A stretch of DNA of 64,000 bases from Bradyrhizobium sp. 132 (GTDB lineage Bacteria; Pseudomonadota; Alphaproteobacteria; Rhizobiales; Xanthobacteraceae): assembly GCF_023074185.1 (NCBI RefSeq), contig NZ_JADPKY010000126.1:265335-329334 (forward strand), given 5' to 3'. The notes below the pieces were generated by a model. It was not told the origin of the DNA. It saw nothing but the letters and a program-made list of their open reading frames with translations, and did not search any database. How positions within the stretch are numbered: the stretch's first letter is position 1; every line of letters begins with the position of its first letter. Positions 52,765 through 60,691 of the stretch are shown in pieces. Made by a program: the position numbers and the translations under genes.

Positions 52765-55023
52765 CTACCCGATCACCTTGCCGAACTTGTTCGATTTCGG
52801 GAAACCCTTCGGCGCCAGGCGGCCGGCGTCTGCGCGGGTGCCTTGCCACTCGGCCAGTTCCTTCATCGTCGCCGAGAATTCGCGGCCAGCGGAATCCTTC
52901 CAGGTCAGCCCCGCCTTGGCGTCGAACACCGCGATGTCCGAAAGGCCGCCGTCCTTGTACTTCTGCAGGCGCGCACCACGGCCACGCGGCATCTCCTGCG
53001 TCTGGTCGAGCGGGAAGACTAGCATCTTGCGGTTCTCGCCGATCACCGCGACAGTGTTGCCGAGCACCTCGGTGATCGCGCACGCCTCGTTCGGCATGTC
53101 CACGTTGAGGACCTGCTTGCCCTTCTTGGTGGTGCCGACGCAATCGTCCTCGTTGACGACGAAGCCCTGGCCCTCGTGGCTCGCGACCAGGAATTTGCGT
53201 CCGCCCTTGTTGACGAACAGCGTGACCGGCGCGGCCTCCGGCTCGAGATCGATGAACTGGCGGATCGGCTCGCCATGACCGCGGCCGCCCGGAAGTTTTG
53301 CGACGTCGAGCGAGTAGAATTTTCCATTGGTGGCGAACAGCAGCAGCTTCGAGGTCGTTTCCGCGAAGAACGCTAACCCGAGCTTGTCGTCCTGCTTGAA
53401 GGCCAGCCCCGAGAGATCCTCGACATGACCCTTGAGGGTGCGGATCCAGCCCTTGTCGGAGACGACGACGGTCACCGGCTCGCGCTCGACCAAGGCCTCC
53501 TCCATGGCGGCGAGATCGTGCTCGGGCGCGTCCGCAAAGGTGGTGCGGCGCTTGCCGAGCGCGGTCTTCGGCCCGAACATGTCGCGGACCTTGCCAACCT
53601 GCTCGGCGACCTTCTTCCACTGCTCGGGTTCGGACGCCAGCAATCCCTCGATGCCCTTCAGCTCTTTGCGCAGATCCTTGTCCTCGCTGCGGATCTCCAT
53701 TTCCTCGAGCTTGCGCAGACTTCGCAGCCGCATGTTGAGGATGGCTTCAGCCTGCACTTCGGTGAGCTTGAACGCCTTGATCAGCGCCGGCTTCGGCTCG
53801 TCCTCGTTGCGGATGATCCTGATCACCTCGTCGATGTTCAGATAGGCAATCAGCAAGCCGCCGAGAATCTCCAGCCGGCGCTCGATCTCGGCCTTGCGAT
53901 GGTTGGTCCGACGGATCAGCACGTCGCGCAGATGGTCAAGCCATTCGCGCAGGCACTCCGCGAGTCCCACCACCTTGGGCACGCGGCCCTTGATCAGCAC
54001 GTTGAGATTCAGCGGAATCTTGTTTTCGAGCTCCGTCAGCCGGAACAGCGATTCCATCATCAGCGCCGGATCGACATTCTTCGACTTCGGCTCGATCACG
54101 ATACGGACGTCTTCGGCCGACTCGTCCCTGATGTCTCCGACCAGCGGCAGCTTCTTCTGGTCCAGCAGCTCGGCGATCTTCTCGATCAGGCGCGACTTCT
54201 GCACCAGAAAGGGTATCTCGGTGACGACGACGACCCAGGTGCCGCGTGCGCCCTCTTCCTGCTCCCATCGGGAGCGGACGCGGAACGAGCCGCGGCCGGT
54301 GGTATAGGCTTCAGCGATCGCCTGCTTGGAATCGACGCAGATGCCGCCGGTCGGGAAATCCGGGCCCTTGACCCATTTCAGCAGCGCCTTGGATTTCGCG
54401 TCGGGCTTCTCGATCAGATGCAGCGCGGCTTCGCAGAGCTCGGCGGCGTTGTGCGGCGGGATCGAGGTCGCCATGCCGACCGCGATACCCTGCGCGCCAT
54501 TGGCGAGCAGGTTCGGGAAGCCGCCGGGCAGCACGACGGGCTCTTTCGACTGGCCGTCGTAATTAGGGCGGAACTCGACCCCGTCCTCGTCGATGCCGTC
54601 GAGCAGAAGCCGCGCGACGTCGGTCATCCGCGCTTCGGTGTAGCGGTAGGCAGCGGGATTATCGCCGTCGATATTGCCGAAATTGCCCTGGCCGTCGACA
54701 AGCGGATAGCGCGAGGAGAAGTCCTGCGCGAGGCGGACCATGGCGTCGTAGATCGCCTGGTCGCCATGCGGATGGAACGAGCCCATCACGTCGCCGACGA
54801 TTTTGGCGGATTTCTTGAACGCCGTGCCGGGGTCGAGCCGGAGCAGGCGCATGCCGTAGAGGATGCGCCGGTGCACCGGCTTCAGGCCGTCGCGGGCATC
54901 GGGCAGCGCGCGGTGCATGATGGTGGAAAGCGCGTACGCAAGATAGCGCTCTTCCAGCGCCTCACGCAGCGGCACCTCGTGAATTTCGGCCGGTTCCTCC
55001 GGCGGAATCAATCGTTTTCCCAT
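52765..55023 (-). CDS. parC: DNA topoisomerase IV subunit A
   Basis: ParC, with ParE, unlinks daughter chromosomes. The 752-residue protein has the N-terminal winged-helix and tower with active-site Tyr128 (AAYRYTEARM), and a C-terminal beta-pinwheel with repeated GR/GxG motifs (GRGARLQKYKDGG). It lacks the GyrA-box of gyrase, and the length is that of ParC. The quinolone-contact position corresponding to E. coli Ser80 is Gln89 (HPHGDQAIYD), and Asp93 replaces Glu84. It ends the recO-side block on the minus strand. Confidence 0.95.
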   Translation of the reverse strand: MGKRLIPPEEPAEIHEVPLREALEERYLAYALSTIMHRALPDARDGLKPVHRRILYGMRLLRLDPGTAFKKSAKIVGDVMGSFHPHGDQAIYDAMVRLAQDFSSRYPLVDGQGNFGNIDGDNPAAYRYTEARMTDVARLLLDGIDEDGVEFRPNYDGQSKEPVVLPGGFPNLLANGAQGIAVGMATSIPPHNAAELCEAALHLIEKPDAKSKALLKWVKGPDFPTGGICVDSKQAIAEAYTTGRGSFRVRSRWEQEEGARGTWVVVVTEIPFLVQKSRLIEKIAELLDQKKLPLVGDIRDESAEDVRIVIEPKSKNVDPALMMESLFRLTELENKIPLNLNVLIKGRVPKVVGLAECLREWLDHLRDVLIRRTNHRKAEIERRLEILGGLLIAYLNIDEVIRIIRNEDEPKPALIKAFKLTEVQAEAILNMRLRSLRKLEEMEIRSEDKDLRKELKGIEGLLASEPEQWKKVAEQVGKVRDMFGPKTALGKRRTTFADAPEHDLAAMEEALVEREPVTVVVSDKGWIRTLKGHVEDLSGLAFKQDDKLGLAFFAETTSKLLLFATNGKFYSLDVAKLPGGRGHGEPIRQFIDLEPEAAPVTLFVNKGGRKFLVASHEGQGFVVNEDDCVGTTKKGKQVLNVDMPNEACAITEVLGNTVAVIGENRKMLVFPLDQTQEMPRGRGARLQKYKDGGLSDIAVFDAKAGLTWKDSAGREFSATMKELAEWQGTRADAGRLAPKGFPKSNKFGKVIG

Positions 55024-55084
55024 GCCGCCCGGTTAAACCGTGGAAGCGAATCGGGCAAGGATCGATTGGTTCCCCGTGGGCGGC

Positions 55085-55369
55085 CTACTGGCCGGCCCAG
55101 CCTGCGGTGAAGGTCTGGGTGGGTTGCGCGTTTTTAGCCTGCGTGGTGGCCGGGGCATTGGTCAGGCACCGCCGCGCAGTCTCGATCTCGGCCTCCGTCG
55201 CACCCTTGGATCGCGCCCATGCCTCTGCTGCTGCAGCGGAATATTTAGCCACATAGAACCTGACAACGGTGCAGGAGGCGCGGCGAAAGACGCCGGGTTG
55301 CTCGCCTGCGAGGGCGTCCGGCGCCAGCGTGACAAGCGCCGCCGATATCACAAATCCCTTGATCAGCAT
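55085..55369 (-). CDS. small exported protein of unknown function
   Basis: A 94-residue precursor with a signal peptide (MLIKGFVISAALVTLAPDAL, cleavage after AGA-type LAGE). The mature part, FRRASCTVVRFYVAKYSAAA, EAWARSKGATEAEIETARRC and L, carries two cysteines that could pair, and resembles short rhizobial secreted proteins whose tail is Pro/Thr-rich. It lies between recO and parC, in the same direction. Function unknown. Confidence 0.78.
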   Translation of the reverse strand: MLIKGFVISAALVTLAPDALAGEQPGVFRRASCTVVRFYVAKYSAAAAEAWARSKGATEAEIETARRCLTNAPATTQAKNAQPTQTFTAGWAGQ

Positions 55370-55469
55370 GAGGCTTATCCCCGGTTGGAACCCCGAGGGC
55401 AAGTCCAGGAAACCCAATTTGGTTCCAATGACGGTTGGCCTATTGGGGCAATGCAGAGCCGCGCCAGCC

Positions 55470-56222
55470 TCATGGCGCGGGAATCGCGGCCTTCGCCTGC
55501 TGTCTCGTCAGCGCGTTGATGAAGCCTGCCCGCGCGTCGGAATGGCCCTGCCCCCGCGGCTCCAGCACATGGCGCAGCAGGAACAGCCCGGTCAACCGAA
55601 GGCCGTCCTGAAGATCCTGGTCGGTGACGTCGCTCGCGGCTACGCCACGACGCAAAAACGGCGGCAGCCGCAACAACCGATCCCGCCACGGCTCGCCCGC
55701 GCCGCGTGACACCGCGCCGCCTGATTTCGGCGAGACATAGATCAGGTCGGTAGTCTCCCCGGTTACCGCGCAGTTTTCCAGCGCAAGCCCGAAGCCGAGC
55801 TCGGCGAGCATCGCCAGCTCGAAATGGATCAGGTGCACGGCGGCGCCGCCGATGTCGTCGAAATCGTCGAGCGAATGCTCGAGCTGCGCCAGGATGTTTT
55901 CGTGCGGATCGCGCTCCGGCAGCAACCGCGCAATCGAGGCGAGATGGGTGATGCCATAGACGCCGTGGGGGGATGTCAGCAGCGTCGCCGCGCGCAGCTT
56001 GAGGCCCTCGATGGCATAGGTGCCGAGATGCTCGTCGAGCCGCGCCCGCCACACCACGCTGAGGCTGTTGCCGGGCTGCAGCAGCGGCCGCATCCGCGAG
56101 CCGGCGCCGCCGCGGACGAGACCGAGATGGCGGCCGTGCGCACGCGTCAGCAGCTCGACGATGGAGCTACTCTCGCCATGCCGCCGCACGCCCAGCACGA
56201 TGCCTTCGTCGGTCCATTCCAT
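55470..56222 (-). CDS. recO: DNA repair protein RecO
   Basis: RecO anneals single strands and loads RecA with RecR. The 250-residue protein has the N-terminal OB fold (WTDEGIVLGVRRHGESSSIV, GLVRGGAGSRMRPLLQPGNS) and the C-terminal helical part (ELAMLAELGFGLALENCAVT), with cysteine pattern reduced to one Cys near residue 155 rather than a zinc site. The standard order era-recO-parC is kept here with one small membrane gene between era and recO. Confidence 0.94.
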   Translation of the reverse strand: MEWTDEGIVLGVRRHGESSSIVELLTRAHGRHLGLVRGGAGSRMRPLLQPGNSLSVVWRARLDEHLGTYAIEGLKLRAATLLTSPHGVYGITHLASIARLLPERDPHENILAQLEHSLDDFDDIGGAAVHLIHFELAMLAELGFGLALENCAVTGETTDLIYVSPKSGGAVSRGAGEPWRDRLLRLPPFLRRGVAASDVTDQDLQDGLRLTGLFLLRHVLEPRGQGHSDARAGFINALTRQQAKAAIPAP

Positions 56223-56312
56223 GTGCGGAGTCTAGCGCATTTCAGGCGATCGTAGGGTCGGCAAAGCGAAGCGTGCCCACCAATTTGATCAACCGCGCAA
56301 AGCGGCGAATCC

Positions 56313-56693
56313 TCACGCGTTGAACCAACCCTGTGCATCTCCGCTGAACGAGAAATACAATCCCATCGCCGTCAGCACGCAGGAGACGATCTCGATGGCG
56401 CTGTCGAGTTCCATGCCCTTCTCGCCGATGATCTGGCCGAGCGAGATCACCGACAGCACGAGCGCTGCCGCCAGCACCCATCGCGGCCAGTTCTTGCGCC
56501 AGCGTGCAGCGAGCCAGACGAAATAGACCAGCAGCAGGATCATGCCGCCGGCGAGCAGCGTCGCCGTCATGATCATCTGCTCGGTCATCTCGGCATTCGG
56601 TGTGCGGTCCTGCACCGCGACCGACAGGGCATCCAGCATCAAGGATGCATAGAGCAACGCTTCGAAGCGCCGTACGTTGCCGGGTACGCTCAT
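56313..56693 (-). CDS. small integral membrane protein of unknown function
   Basis: A 126-residue protein with about four membrane helices: FEALLYASLMLDALSVAVQD, MTATLLAGGMILLLVYFVWL, WVLAAALVLSVISLGQIIGE and EIVSCVLTAMGLYFSFSGDA. The Trp/Arg-rich loop ARWRKNWPRW between helices 2 and 3 is cytoplasmic by the positive-inside rule. It lies 21 bases after era in the same operon. I recall unannotated homologues beside era in Bradyrhizobium. Function unknown. Confidence 0.8.
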   Translation of the reverse strand: MSVPGNVRRFEALLYASLMLDALSVAVQDRTPNAEMTEQMIMTATLLAGGMILLLVYFVWLAARWRKNWPRWVLAAALVLSVISLGQIIGEKGMELDSAIEIVSCVLTAMGLYFSFSGDAQGWFNA

Positions 56694-56714
56694 CGGTGAC
56701 CGATCTTTTCTTGG

Positions 56715-57641
56715 CTATTCTTTGGGAAATTCCAGGCCCATCTCGCGGTAGCGATCGGGATCATCGCCCCAGTTCTCGCGCACTTTGACGAACAGGAACA
56801 GATGCACCGGCACACCGAGGATCTCACCGATCTCCTTGCGCGAGTCCGCGCCAATCGACTTGATCGTCGCGCCGCCCGCGCCAAGCACGATCTTGCGCTG
56901 GCTCTCGCGCTCGACGAAGATCGTCTGCTCGATGCGGACCGACTTGTCCTTGCGCTCCTCCCACTTGTCGGTCTCGACCGTGGACTGGTAGGGCAATTCC
57001 TGGTGCAGCTTGCGAAAGATCTTCTCGCGCGTGATCTCGGCCGCAAGCTGCCGCATCGGCGCGTCCGACATCTGGTCTTCGGGATAGAGAAACGGCCCCG
57101 GCGGCACGATCTCGGCGAGAGTATGCCTGAGGTCGTCGACGCCGTCGCCGGAGATCGCCGCGATCATGAAGGTCTTCGCGAAGGCCATGCGCTCGTTGGC
57201 CGCCTGCGCCAGTGCCAGCAGCTTCTCGCGCTGGACCAAATCCACCTTGTTGATGACCAGAATCTTCTCGTGCTTGACGCTTGCGACCTTGGTGAGGATC
57301 GCCTCGGCTTCCTCGTCGATACCGGCCTTGGCATCCAGCAGCACGCAGACGAGGTCGGCGTCATGCGCGCCGCTCCAGGCGGTCGAGACCATGGCGCGGT
57401 CAAGCCGGCGCTTTGGCAGAAAGATGCCGGGCGTATCGACCAGGATGATCTGCGCGTTGTTCTCGATCACGATGCCGCGGATCAGCGCCCGCGTGGTCTG
57501 CACCTTGCGCGAGACGATCGTGACCTTGGCCCCGACCAGCGCATTGACCAGCGTGGACTTTCCGACGTTCGGGGCGCCGATCAGCGCGACAAAGCCGCAG
57601 CTCGTTGCGGCGGGCGCCTCGCCGCTTGTTTCAACCGTCAT
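56715..57641 (-). CDS. era: GTPase Era
   Basis: Era binds the 16S rRNA 3' end and helps 30S assembly. In this 308-residue protein the GTPase motifs are GAPNVGKST (22-30), DTPG (69-72) and NKVDLV (about 131), and the C-terminal KH domain shows RKIVLGAGGATIKSIGADSR. Start: ATG at 57641 (MTVETSG), which lies inside the end of rnc; a TTG five codons upstream is an alternative. Co-transcription with rnc is clear from the overlap. Confidence 0.97.
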   Translation of the reverse strand: MTVETSGEAPAATSCGFVALIGAPNVGKSTLVNALVGAKVTIVSRKVQTTRALIRGIVIENNAQIILVDTPGIFLPKRRLDRAMVSTAWSGAHDADLVCVLLDAKAGIDEEAEAILTKVASVKHEKILVINKVDLVQREKLLALAQAANERMAFAKTFMIAAISGDGVDDLRHTLAEIVPPGPFLYPEDQMSDAPMRQLAAEITREKIFRKLHQELPYQSTVETDKWEERKDKSVRIEQTIFVERESQRKIVLGAGGATIKSIGADSRKEIGEILGVPVHLFLFVKVRENWGDDPDRYREMGLEFPKE

Positions 57642-58467
57642 TGCCGCCGCCAACACCTTCGCGTTCGATCATCACTGAAGCCGCTACCTTCTCCGCTGCG
57701 CGCTTGCTGCCGCCAGTGCCTTCGGCCGGCGCCAACCCCGGCAGGTCCACCGCGACACGAAACTCCGGATCGTGATGCGGGCCGGTGCGCTCGACCTCGC
57801 GGTAGACCGGCGTCGGCAGCCCCTTGCCTTGCGCCCATTCCTGCAGAACAGTCTTGGGATCGCGCAAGGGACGCCGCGGCTTGTGCATGCGCTCGGTCCA
57901 GTTGCGCTTGACGAACTCGGACGCCGCCGCGTAGCCGCCGTCGAGGAAGACGGCGCCGATCACGGCCTCGCAGATGTCGCCGAGCACGCTCTTGCGCAGG
58001 CGCGCGTCGGCACCAGGACCGACCGAGCCGAGCTTGATGTCGTCGAGCAGACCGAGCGACTTGGCGACGTCGGCGCAGCTCTCCTTGCGCACCAGTTCGG
58101 CAAGTCGCTTGGACATCTCGCCTTCGTCGGCGTTCGGGAACGCGTGATAGAGCATGTCGGAGACGACAAGTCCGAGCACGTGGTCGCCGAGGAATTCCAG
58201 CCGCTGATAGCTGTCGCCACGCTTGCGCCCGGACTTCAGCGCCGAGACATGCGTGATGCCCTGCATCAAGAGGTTCGGATCGGCGAAACTGTGGCCGATG
58301 CGGGCCTCGAGCGCCGCGTTCGCATCCGGGCCCTTGGTCTTGCTGCTCCGCACCCGCTTCTTCTTTGCAGGCGTCTTGACTTCAAGGGTGTTGGTCGCAG
58401 CTTCGCCGTCGGCGCCCGCTTGCGCCTCGGTCGGGTGGGTCGCGATGTCCTTGACTTCGTCTTTCAT
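57631..58467 (-). CDS. rnc: ribonuclease III
   Basis: RNase III cuts double-stranded RNA and matures rRNA. The catalytic helix reads SYQRLEFLGDHVLGL with Glu91 and Asp95, and the second site DICEAVIGAVFLDGGY holds the other acidic pair. The C-terminal dsRNA-binding domain (about 205-270) contains PKTVLQEWAQGKGLPTPVYR. The 50-residue basic N-terminal tail (KTPAKKKRVRSSKTKG) is longer than in enteric bacteria. It begins in an ATGA overlap with lepB and runs into era. Confidence 0.96.
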   Translation of the reverse strand: MKDEVKDIATHPTEAQAGADGEAATNTLEVKTPAKKKRVRSSKTKGPDANAALEARIGHSFADPNLLMQGITHVSALKSGRKRGDSYQRLEFLGDHVLGLVVSDMLYHAFPNADEGEMSKRLAELVRKESCADVAKSLGLLDDIKLGSVGPGADARLRKSVLGDICEAVIGAVFLDGGYAAASEFVKRNWTERMHKPRRPLRDPKTVLQEWAQGKGLPTPVYREVERTGPHHDPEFRVAVDLPGLAPAEGTGGSKRAAEKVAASVMIEREGVGGGNDG

Positions 58468-59228
58468 CGGACGATTTTGAAGAAGCGATTCCAGCGCACC
58501 GCCCACGGCCAGCGCCAGAACATCCAGGCATGCTCGCCTTCGGCGATCGAGAAGAAGATCATCTGGGCGCGCCCGACCAAATTCTCCTGCGGCACGTAGC
58601 CGACCTGGCCGAGGAAGCGGCTGTCGGTGGAGTTGTCGCGGTTGTCGCCCATCATGAAGAAGTGGCCGGTCGGCACGGTGTAGACGTTGGTGTTGTCCAC
58701 GTAGCCGTTATCGGCGCAGTCCAGCGTCTCGTAGGACACGCCGTTCGGCAGCGTCTCCTTCCAACGCTTCACCCGGGAGACGCCGCCGCCTTCCGAACCG
58801 CAGGGATCCTCGCCGACAAATTCGCTCATGCGCTGCCGCTCGACCGGCGTGTCGTTGATGTAGAGCAGACCGTCCCGCATCTGGATGTGGTCGCCGGGAA
58901 GCCCGATCACGCGCTTGATGTAGTCGGTGGAGTCGTCCTTCGGCAGGCGGAATACGACGATGTCGCCGCGGCTCGGGTCCGAGCCCCAGATCCGCCCCGA
59001 AAACAGCGGCGGGGAGAACGGGATCGAGTAGTGGCTGTAGCCGTAGGAATATTTCGAGACGAACAGATAGTCGCCGACCAGCAGCGTCGCCTTCATCGAG
59101 CCGGATGGGATGTTGAACGGCTGGAACAGGAAGGTGCGGATCACGAGCGCGATCAAGAGGGCGTGGATCACGACCCGGATGGTTTCGCCCACGCCGGTCT
59201 CAGTTTTGGTCCCTGAAGTCACGCTCAT
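58464..59228 (-). CDS. lepB: signal peptidase I
   Basis: LepB cleaves signal peptides on the outer face of the inner membrane. The 254-residue protein has one N-terminal helix (VVIHALLIALVIRTFLFQPF), catalytic Ser44 (NIPSGSMKATLL) and the general-base Lys105 (DYIKRVIGL), with box E GDNRDNSTDSRFLG. The inserted region with two cysteines (EDPCGSEGG and LDCADNG) is typical of rhizobia. Start MSVTSGTKTETG; upstream in-frame residues are not conserved. It is followed by rnc in an overlap. Confidence 0.96.
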   Translation of the reverse strand: MSVTSGTKTETGVGETIRVVIHALLIALVIRTFLFQPFNIPSGSMKATLLVGDYLFVSKYSYGYSHYSIPFSPPLFSGRIWGSDPSRGDIVVFRLPKDDSTDYIKRVIGLPGDHIQMRDGLLYINDTPVERQRMSEFVGEDPCGSEGGGVSRVKRWKETLPNGVSYETLDCADNGYVDNTNVYTVPTGHFFMMGDNRDNSTDSRFLGQVGYVPQENLVGRAQMIFFSIAEGEHAWMFWRWPWAVRWNRFFKIVR

Positions 59229-59478
59229 TGCTCTCTCAATTCCGGCCGGCGGTCCACAGCGCGCCCCCCACCCGCGAACGGCCCGTCGGTTCGCGTCCCA
59301 AGGAGATTGTCCTGATTCTGATAATGAGAGCCAATTCCGGCGTAAAGCCGAATTCGCCCAGGCTGATTTGCGTCCGCGGACTTTTAGACGGTTGTCGGAG
59401 GCCACGCAATCAAGGAACGCATCAAAACTGGATAAGTATTTGATTTTTAATGATAATTATAAAATCGAGGGAGACCCA

Positions 59479-59898
59479 TCAGGGTTTGGCCAGCGGCACG
59501 GCGGAAATGATGACGAAGGCCTGGGCCAGCGGCCAGTCATCGGTGATCGACAGATCGATCTGTGCCTCGAACCCCTCCGGCGTCAGGGCCTGGAGCCGGG
59601 CCAGCGCCCCGCCCGTCAATTGCATGGTTGGCCGTCCTCCCGGCAGGTTGACCACCCCCATGTCGCGCCACCACACGCCGCGCCTTATGCCGGTGCCGAG
59701 CGCCTTGGAGCAGGCCTCCTTGGCCGCGAACCGCTTGGCGTAGGTCGCCACAACCATCTTCTCGTTCTTGGCGCGCCGCTCCGCCTTGGCTCGCTCGGCC
59801 GCGGTGAAGATGCGATCGAGGAAGCGCTCGCCATGGCGCTCGATCACCTTGCCGACGCGGGTGATGTCGATCAGATCGGAGCCGATGCCGATGATCAT
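59479..59898 (-). CDS. acpS: holo-[acyl-carrier-protein] synthase
   Basis: AcpS attaches 4'-phosphopantetheine to ACP. The 139-residue trimer subunit has metal ligands Asp8 (GIGSDLIDITRV) and Glu61 in RFAAKEACSKALGTG. The ATG overlaps the pdxJ stop by four bases (ATGA), giving the standard pdxJ-acpS coupling. A 250-base gap before lepB suggests a second promoter for the lepB-rnc-era set. Confidence 0.97.
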   Translation of the reverse strand: MIIGIGSDLIDITRVGKVIERHGERFLDRIFTAAERAKAERRAKNEKMVVATYAKRFAAKEACSKALGTGIRRGVWWRDMGVVNLPGGRPTMQLTGGALARLQALTPEGFEAQIDLSITDDWPLAQAFVIISAVPLAKP

Positions 59899-60647
59899 GC
59901 CCGGCTCCGGCCGCGGTCCATCGCTGCGCGCATGTTGCGCACCGTCTCGGCGAGACCGACGAACAGCGCTTCGCCCATCATGTAGTAGCCGATGTTGAGC
60001 TCCATGATCTCCGGCAGGGCCGCGATCGTCTCCGCCGTGGCATAGTCGAGCCCGTGTCCGGCGTGAATCTCCAGCCCTGCTTGCTTCGCCAGCTTTACGC
60101 CCGCCACGATCCGCCGCCATTCGGCCTCGGCCTTGTCGGTGTGGCCGTCGACGACGGCGTCGCACCAGGCGCCGGTGTGGATCTCGATCACGGGCGCACG
60201 CAGCCGCGCCGCCATCTCGATCTGGGCGGGATCGGCGGCGATGAACAGCGACACCCGGATGCCGGCATCGTTCAGCCGCGCGATATAGGGCGCCAGCGCG
60301 TTGTGCTGACCGACCACGTCGAGCCCGCCCTCGGTCGTCACCTCCTGGCGCCGCTCCGGCACGAGGCACACCGCGTGCGGCTTGGTGGCGAGCGAGATGC
60401 GCATCATGTCGTCGGTCGCCGCCATCTCGAAATTGAGCGGCTTGGAGATTTCGGCTTTCAGCCGCGCCATGTCCTCGTCGCGGATGTGCCGGCGATCCTC
60501 GCGCAAGTGAGCGGTGATGCCGTCGGCGCCGGCCTGGATCGCCAGTAGCGCCGCGCGTACCGGATCTGGATTGCGGCCGCCGCGCGCATTACGCAGGGTC
60601 GCGACATGGTCGACATTGACGCCGAGGCGGAGCGGAGGTGCAGGCAT
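59895..60647 (-). CDS. pdxJ: pyridoxine 5'-phosphate synthase
   Basis: PdxJ makes pyridoxine phosphate from deoxyxylulose phosphate and aminoacetone phosphate. The 250-residue TIM barrel starts PPLRLGVNVDHVATLRNARG, with ADGITAHLREDRRHI, PLNFEMAAT and GLEIHAGHGLDY. These include the catalytic Glu and His of the family. It precedes acpS with a four-base overlap and follows rel at a 44-base gap. Confidence 0.97.
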   Translation of the reverse strand: MPAPPLRLGVNVDHVATLRNARGGRNPDPVRAALLAIQAGADGITAHLREDRRHIRDEDMARLKAEISKPLNFEMAATDDMMRISLATKPHAVCLVPERRQEVTTEGGLDVVGQHNALAPYIARLNDAGIRVSLFIAADPAQIEMAARLRAPVIEIHTGAWCDAVVDGHTDKAEAEWRRIVAGVKLAKQAGLEIHAGHGLDYATAETIAALPEIMELNIGYYMMGEALFVGLAETVRNMRAAMDRGRSRA

Positions 60648-60691
60648 TTCAGACTCACGGAACCATAGGGACAGACCAAGCCGGAAGGCGT

